Positions 61,501 to 64,000 of a stretch of 64,000 nt of DNA are shown here, one piece after another. Made by a program: the position numbers and the translations under genes. Positions within the stretch are counted from its first letter, which is position 1, and each line of letters starts with the position of its first letter. Under the pieces are notes generated by a model that saw only the letters and a program-made list of their open reading frames with translations, ran no database searches and was not told the origin of the DNA. This DNA is from CAWCGU01 sp963795195. GTDB taxonomy: Bacteria; Actinomycetota; Thermoleophilia; Solirubrobacterales; 70-9. Where the stretch lies: NCBI GenBank assembly GCA_963795195.1, contig CAWCGU010000006.1:186001-250000 (forward strand). The letters are read 5' to 3'.

Positions 61501-61752
61501 GGGGTCACCAAGAAGCTGGGCTTCACGTTCAGCTCGCCGACAGCCGGGGCCATGTTCGAGTGCGCAATCCAGCGCAAGAAGAGGCGCAAGGCAAGCCTCG
61601 CTCCCCCCTCCTTCGGGCCCTGCACGTCGCCGAAGACCTACAAGAAGAAGCCCGGCATCTACAGGTTCAGTGTCCGGGCTGTTTCAGGCGGGCTGCCGGA
61701 TGAAACGCCGGCGACCTACACGCTGACGATCCTGCAGCCGGCGGCGCCGTAG
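58588..61752 (+). CDS. secreted repeat protein D (five SVWY-type repeats, Ig-like modules, basic C-terminal module)
   Basis: 1054 aa; the ATG at 58588 overlaps the stop of protein C. Signal peptide MRPASRICLLTGLAWTAI with cleavage after AQA, almost the same as protein B, which supports B and D being the matching second members of duplicated pairs. Five repeats (NDAFAMPQ, NDAFAGAP, NDDFSGAA, NDDLAAAA, NDNFADAR), one unique Ig-like module (ECSLNGAAFSACTSPLAF), then the shared C-terminal region (residues ~744-1053). It is convergent with serA, 17 bp away. Function unknown; extracellular. Confidence 0.85.
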   Translation: MRPASRICLLTGLAWTAISASAQAAPPGNDAFAMPQSISAAGAAVAGDTREASREAGEQNHNAANGTASVWYTLTTTAAGAIEIDVCDADFDTALAAYQGTTLASPEVASDECKIAFPVLAAQTYRVAVDGAGGERGRFTLRLQYRSVPGNDAFAGAPPLTGASVNVAGDSRGASREAGEPVVVPGATASVWWSWNSPVTGAVRFDVCDEEERELTVAVYTGTSFGTLVTHARRECNGWFGVTGGADYKIAVEGDRTTFNLRLNAFAKPANDDFSGAAVLTGTAASTSGDNRGATFQSGEGNHAAGAGTTPNGTASLWYSWTAPVDFTGTIDVDTCGDLDVDLDVAIYTGSAINALTTVARTSDCITRGAVSPGVTYQIAVQVHQSSVPGLGGERGTFELGLRAYPKPGNDDLAAAAPLSGASVTLAGQSRGATRQTGEPSHTVDGTLGDASVWYTWQAPTGGSIRITVCDDDVVSRFNVAAYTQTGTTFVSLMAHFRRTCAIAFPVTAGNTYHIAVEGRRGDAGTFGMRLAYSQPPDNDNFADARELSGTSVTTTGDSSLATSEPVDSTGGASTAGKSVWFRWTAAQRGSVLLNFCGSDENVNRRSKIYRLQGDGSVSFVSQNAAGNCTASPTAIPVAENDTLMIVLDGISGSNPASAAGPYVLNLTLVDDVNPVTEITSPLPGDDVLPGSHRATFFSPTHSNATFECSLNGAAFSACTSPLAFPGITGGSHTLRVRALTSPSNVDTSPAEVTFTVDASPPQTSITHSPGDRTTDSTPTFGYRSSEENSSFECRIDSAPFVPCNGVSILEGADAEFTPVALGDGPHRFEVKSSDEHGNVDDTVAAREFTVDATPPVVTIDSGPADVRDQTPTFRYSASEPGAEFSCRIDAGPAFPCSDPSSDAASQAELTTIALADGNRTFEVRATDASGNRGEFVMLAFRIDRNAASADGSVAPETVLDKKPKARLVTRGVTKKLGFTFSSPTAGAMFECAIQRKKRRKASLAPPSFGPCTSPKTYKKKPGIYRFSVRAVSGGLPDETPATYTLTILQPAAP
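60819..61748 (+). repeat. 930-bp repeat, copy in protein D gene
   Basis: Second copy of 57658-58587. Compared with the A/B terminal module, the C/D version differs at many residues (for example TKKLGFTFSS versus TKKIRFGFSS), so similarity is highest within each pair, not between corresponding members. Confidence 0.93.
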
Positions 61753-61768
61753 CCCTGCGCCGTCAGGT

Positions 61769-63358
61769 CTAGAGGTCAACAGCGCGACCCTCGATGAAGC
61801 CGTCACCCTTGGCGATCTCCTCGACCACCGCAAGTGGGACGGCGGCATCCGTCGTCAGCGCCATCACGGCCTCGTCCGGCTTTGCTTCGGCGCCGACGTA
61901 AGCCGAGGCGATGTTGACCCCGTGCTCGCCGAAGGCGCTGCCGACGCGGCCGATCATGCCGGGCTGGTCGGCGTAGCGGAAGATCGCTAGGTGCTCGGCG
62001 AAGGGCATGTAGATGCTCTGGCCCCAGACTCGCACCAGATACGGCACGTTCCTGGGGCCGACGCCGGTGCCCGCGACCTCGAGCTCCTCACCGTTGCGAC
62101 CGGCGACGCGCACCACGATCAGCTCGGTGAAATCCTCGGAGACCGTCTCCTTGACCTCAACCAACTCGATGCCGCGATCCTCGGCCATCGCCGCGGCGTT
62201 GACGAGATTGACGGGCTCCTCGGTGTGACCGGTGAGCGCGCCTACCAGCACTGAAATCCCGAGCAGTCGCGTGTCGTGCTCGGCGATGCGGCCGTGGAAC
62301 TCGACCTGGACGCGGCCGCTGACGCCGCCGGCGAGGCCGCTGACCAGCTGGCCCAGCTTTTCGCAGAGCGGGATGAAGGGCGCCAGCGCCTCCATGGTCT
62401 CGGGTCTGACCGACGGGATGTTGACCGCGTTTGTGACCACGCCACCGTTTAGCGCGGCTCGCACCTGCTCGGCGGTGACGATCCCGGCGCGGTCCTGGGC
62501 CTCGGCCGTGGAGGCGCCGAGGTGTGGCGTCAGGACGACGTCGTCGCGTGCGAACAATGCGTGCTCGGTCATCGGCTCAGACGGGAAGACGTCCAGCGCC
62601 GCGCCGCCGACCTTGCCCGACTCGAGGCCGTCAAACAGCGCGTCGAGGTCGATCAGCTCGCCGCGGGCGCAGTTGACGATGCGCACCCCGTCGCGCATCT
62701 TCGCGATCGCCTCGGCGTTGATCCAGTTGATCGTCTCGGGTGTCTTCGGCAGGTGCAGGGTGATCAGGTCGGCGCGGGCGTAGAGCTCGTCGCTGTCGTC
62801 CAGACCCTCGATCCCGAGCTCGCGAAAGCGCTCAGGCGCGACGAACTTGTCGAAGGCGACGACGTCCATGTCGAAGGACTGGGCGCGCCTGGCGACCAGC
62901 TGGCCGATGCGGCCGAAACCGATCACACCGAGCGTCTTGCCGTAGAGCTCGTTGCCGCCGAAGCGAGAACGCTCCCATTTGCCGGCGCTTAGTGATCCGT
63001 GCGCCTGCGGGACGTTTCTGAACAGCGCCAGCGCCAGCGCCAGCGTGTGTTCGGCGGCGGCGATCGAGTTCGACTCCGGAGCGTTGGCGACGATGATGCC
63101 CCGCTTCGTCGCCGCCTCGATGTCGACGTTGTCGACGCCGGTTCCGGCTCGGCCGATGGCGCGCAGGTTCTCGGCCTTCTCGATCAGGGCAGCCGTCAGC
63201 TTGGTCGCCGAGCGGATCACGATCGCGTCGAACTCGCCGATCCTCTCGGCAAGCTCCTCCTCCGACATCTCCGTGCCAACCTCTACGTCGAAGTCCTCCC
63301 GCAGCAGGTCAACCCCGGCGTCAGCGATCTTCTCCTTGACGAGCACCTTCGGCTTCAT
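61769..63358 (-). CDS. serA: D-3-phosphoglycerate dehydrogenase
   Basis: First step of serine synthesis from 3-phosphoglycerate, NAD-dependent. The 529-aa long form: substrate domain (GRAGTGVDNVDIEAA), Rossmann motif GVIGFGRIGQLVARRAQSFD, catalytic His in LTPHLGASTAEAQ, then an intervening ASB domain (~320-450) and a C-terminal ACT domain (RYADQPGMIGRVGSAFGEHG), which binds serine in relatives. It begins 12 nt after the aminotransferase stop, so the two are probably one operon. Confidence 0.96.
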   Translation of the reverse strand: MKPKVLVKEKIADAGVDLLREDFDVEVGTEMSEEELAERIGEFDAIVIRSATKLTAALIEKAENLRAIGRAGTGVDNVDIEAATKRGIIVANAPESNSIAAAEHTLALALALFRNVPQAHGSLSAGKWERSRFGGNELYGKTLGVIGFGRIGQLVARRAQSFDMDVVAFDKFVAPERFRELGIEGLDDSDELYARADLITLHLPKTPETINWINAEAIAKMRDGVRIVNCARGELIDLDALFDGLESGKVGGAALDVFPSEPMTEHALFARDDVVLTPHLGASTAEAQDRAGIVTAEQVRAALNGGVVTNAVNIPSVRPETMEALAPFIPLCEKLGQLVSGLAGGVSGRVQVEFHGRIAEHDTRLLGISVLVGALTGHTEEPVNLVNAAAMAEDRGIELVEVKETVSEDFTELIVVRVAGRNGEELEVAGTGVGPRNVPYLVRVWGQSIYMPFAEHLAIFRYADQPGMIGRVGSAFGEHGVNIASAYVGAEAKPDEAVMALTTDAAVPLAVVEEIAKGDGFIEGRAVDL

Positions 63359-63369
63359 GGCGCCGACCT

Positions 63370-64000
63370 TCAGGACCCGACGGGCTCGGGGGCGAGCCCT
63401 GCCTCGGCGAAGACCCTCTGCGCACCGGCCGCGCCGGCACCGGGCTCGACCTCATGGCCGAGGTCGCGCAGGGCGCTCTCGAGCGCTGTCAGCGCGACGA
63501 CGATGTCGAAGGCTCCGTAGTAGCCGCAGTGGGCGACGCGCACGATCTTGCCCTTGAGGTGGTCCTGGCCGCCGGCGACGGTGACCCCATAGCGGTCGCG
63601 CATCAGCTTCGGCACCGCGGCGCCGTCGATCGAGTCGGGCAGGCTTGCGGCGGTGACGGCGTTGGCGCCGTCGTCGTCGGGGCCGAAGCGCTCGAGCCCG
63701 AGGCTCTCGACTCCCGAGCGCGCCGCCTTGGCAAGCAACGCGTGTCGGGCGAAAACGTTCTCGAGACCCTCCTCGAGGATCTGGCTCAGCGCGACGTCGA
63801 GCCCCATGAACAGCGTCACGGCCGGCGTGAAGGCGGAGTTGGCGGGCTTGGAACCCTGCCCCTTCGCGGTCTTGGCCCAGTCGAAGTAGTAGCTGGACCC
63901 ACCGTTCTCGGCGGCGGCCGCAAGTGCGCGCTTCGAAGCCGAGGCAAAGCCGAGCCCGGGCGGGCACATCAGCGACTTCTGCGAACCCGAGACGACGACG
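63370..64000 (-). CDS. class V aminotransferase (serine/alanine-glyoxylate type), partial
   Basis: The C-terminal ~209 residues of a PLP fold-type I, class V enzyme; the 5' end is outside the window. The PLP lysine is in SGSQKSLMCPPGLG at the very edge, followed by SYYFDWAKTAKGQ, FTPAVTLFMGLDVALSQI and the C-terminal domain KGKIVRVAHCGYYGAFDIVV. The family includes alanine-glyoxylate, serine-pyruvate and some phosphoserine aminotransferases. Next to serA, a role in serine synthesis is likely. Confidence 0.88.
   Translation of the reverse strand, partial: VVVSGSQKSLMCPPGLGFASASKRALAAAAENGGSSYYFDWAKTAKGQGSKPANSAFTPAVTLFMGLDVALSQILEEGLENVFARHALLAKAARSGVESLGLERFGPDDDGANAVTAASLPDSIDGAAVPKLMRDRYGVTVAGGQDHLKGKIVRVAHCGYYGAFDIVVALTALESALRDLGHEVEPGAGAAGAQRVFAEAGLAPEPVGS

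Noticed and set aside
47749..61752. Repeats as a CRISPR array or phage tail-fibre locus
   Set aside because: Repeats are hundreds of bp of coding sequence without spacers, and there are no phage structural, integrase or cas genes around.

Overview
The window is high-GC DNA that looks like an Actinomycetota chromosome. The 16S/23S sequence, the dense minus-strand operons with 4-bp start/stop overlaps, and the many secreted proteins with Cys-paired Ig-like modules fit class Thermoleophilia (Solirubrobacterales-like). That placement is inference from style, not a database result. I see no phage, insertion sequence, CRISPR array or tRNA gene.

Layout. 1-5258 (-): an rRNA operon, 16S-23S-5S. Only the first ~17 nt of 5S lie inside the window, the 16S-23S spacer has no tRNA, and a near-consensus promoter sits at 5230-5258. 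5276-11858: tyrS (broken by several indels), a class A penicillin-binding protein (one indel), mpg, argH and an NAD-dependent epimerase. 11892-20750 (-): two very large secreted proteins. 20840-35395 (-): a branched-chain amino-acid block holding degT, a small hypothetical, cimA, ilvE, leuB, a methyltransferase, leuD, leuC, an XRE-cupin regulator, then a flavin monooxygenase, an SDR and leuA. It is interrupted by two 5'-truncated genes at 25.15-25.96 kb and a + strand AbiEi/DUF559 gene. 35459-43594: tag, an AI-2E-type permease, a small membrane protein, a LysRS-MprF fusion, an APC permease and a DMT transporter. 43641-61752: five more giant secreted proteins around a quinone oxidoreductase. 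61769-64000 (-): serA and a class V aminotransferase cut by the window edge.

Regulation visible in the DNA. leuA is preceded by a 19-codon leader peptide with seven leucines. Its Leu codon run is exactly complementary over 10 nt to the leuA Shine-Dalgarno region, which suggests translational attenuation. cimA is preceded by a 17-codon open frame and a ~100-nt multi-hairpin RNA closed by a 9-bp stem; its two Ile codons flank and partly fall in the 5' arm. leuC is headed by an XRE-cupin gene with a putative operator (CGTACG twice).

Most unusual feature. The giant secreted proteins share near-identical 3' ends but have divergent 5' parts. A 2231-bp segment is repeated in direct orientation 31.7 kb apart with one substitution seen. 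Two adjacent translationally coupled gene pairs (47.7-54.1 kb and 55.3-61.8 kb) each carry an internal pair of near-identical 3' ends (709 and 930 bp). A ~60-bp relic of the intervening quinone oxidoreductase lies in front of the first pair, so the whole unit (qor plus two secreted genes) was probably duplicated. Within each pair the C-terminal constant region then seems to have been homogenised.

Caution. Several housekeeping genes carry single-base indels, mostly in homopolymers and clustered at 5.4-6.1, 7.18, 25.4-25.95 and 37.3-38.0 kb. I read these as probable consensus errors rather than true gene loss, but the sequence alone cannot settle it.
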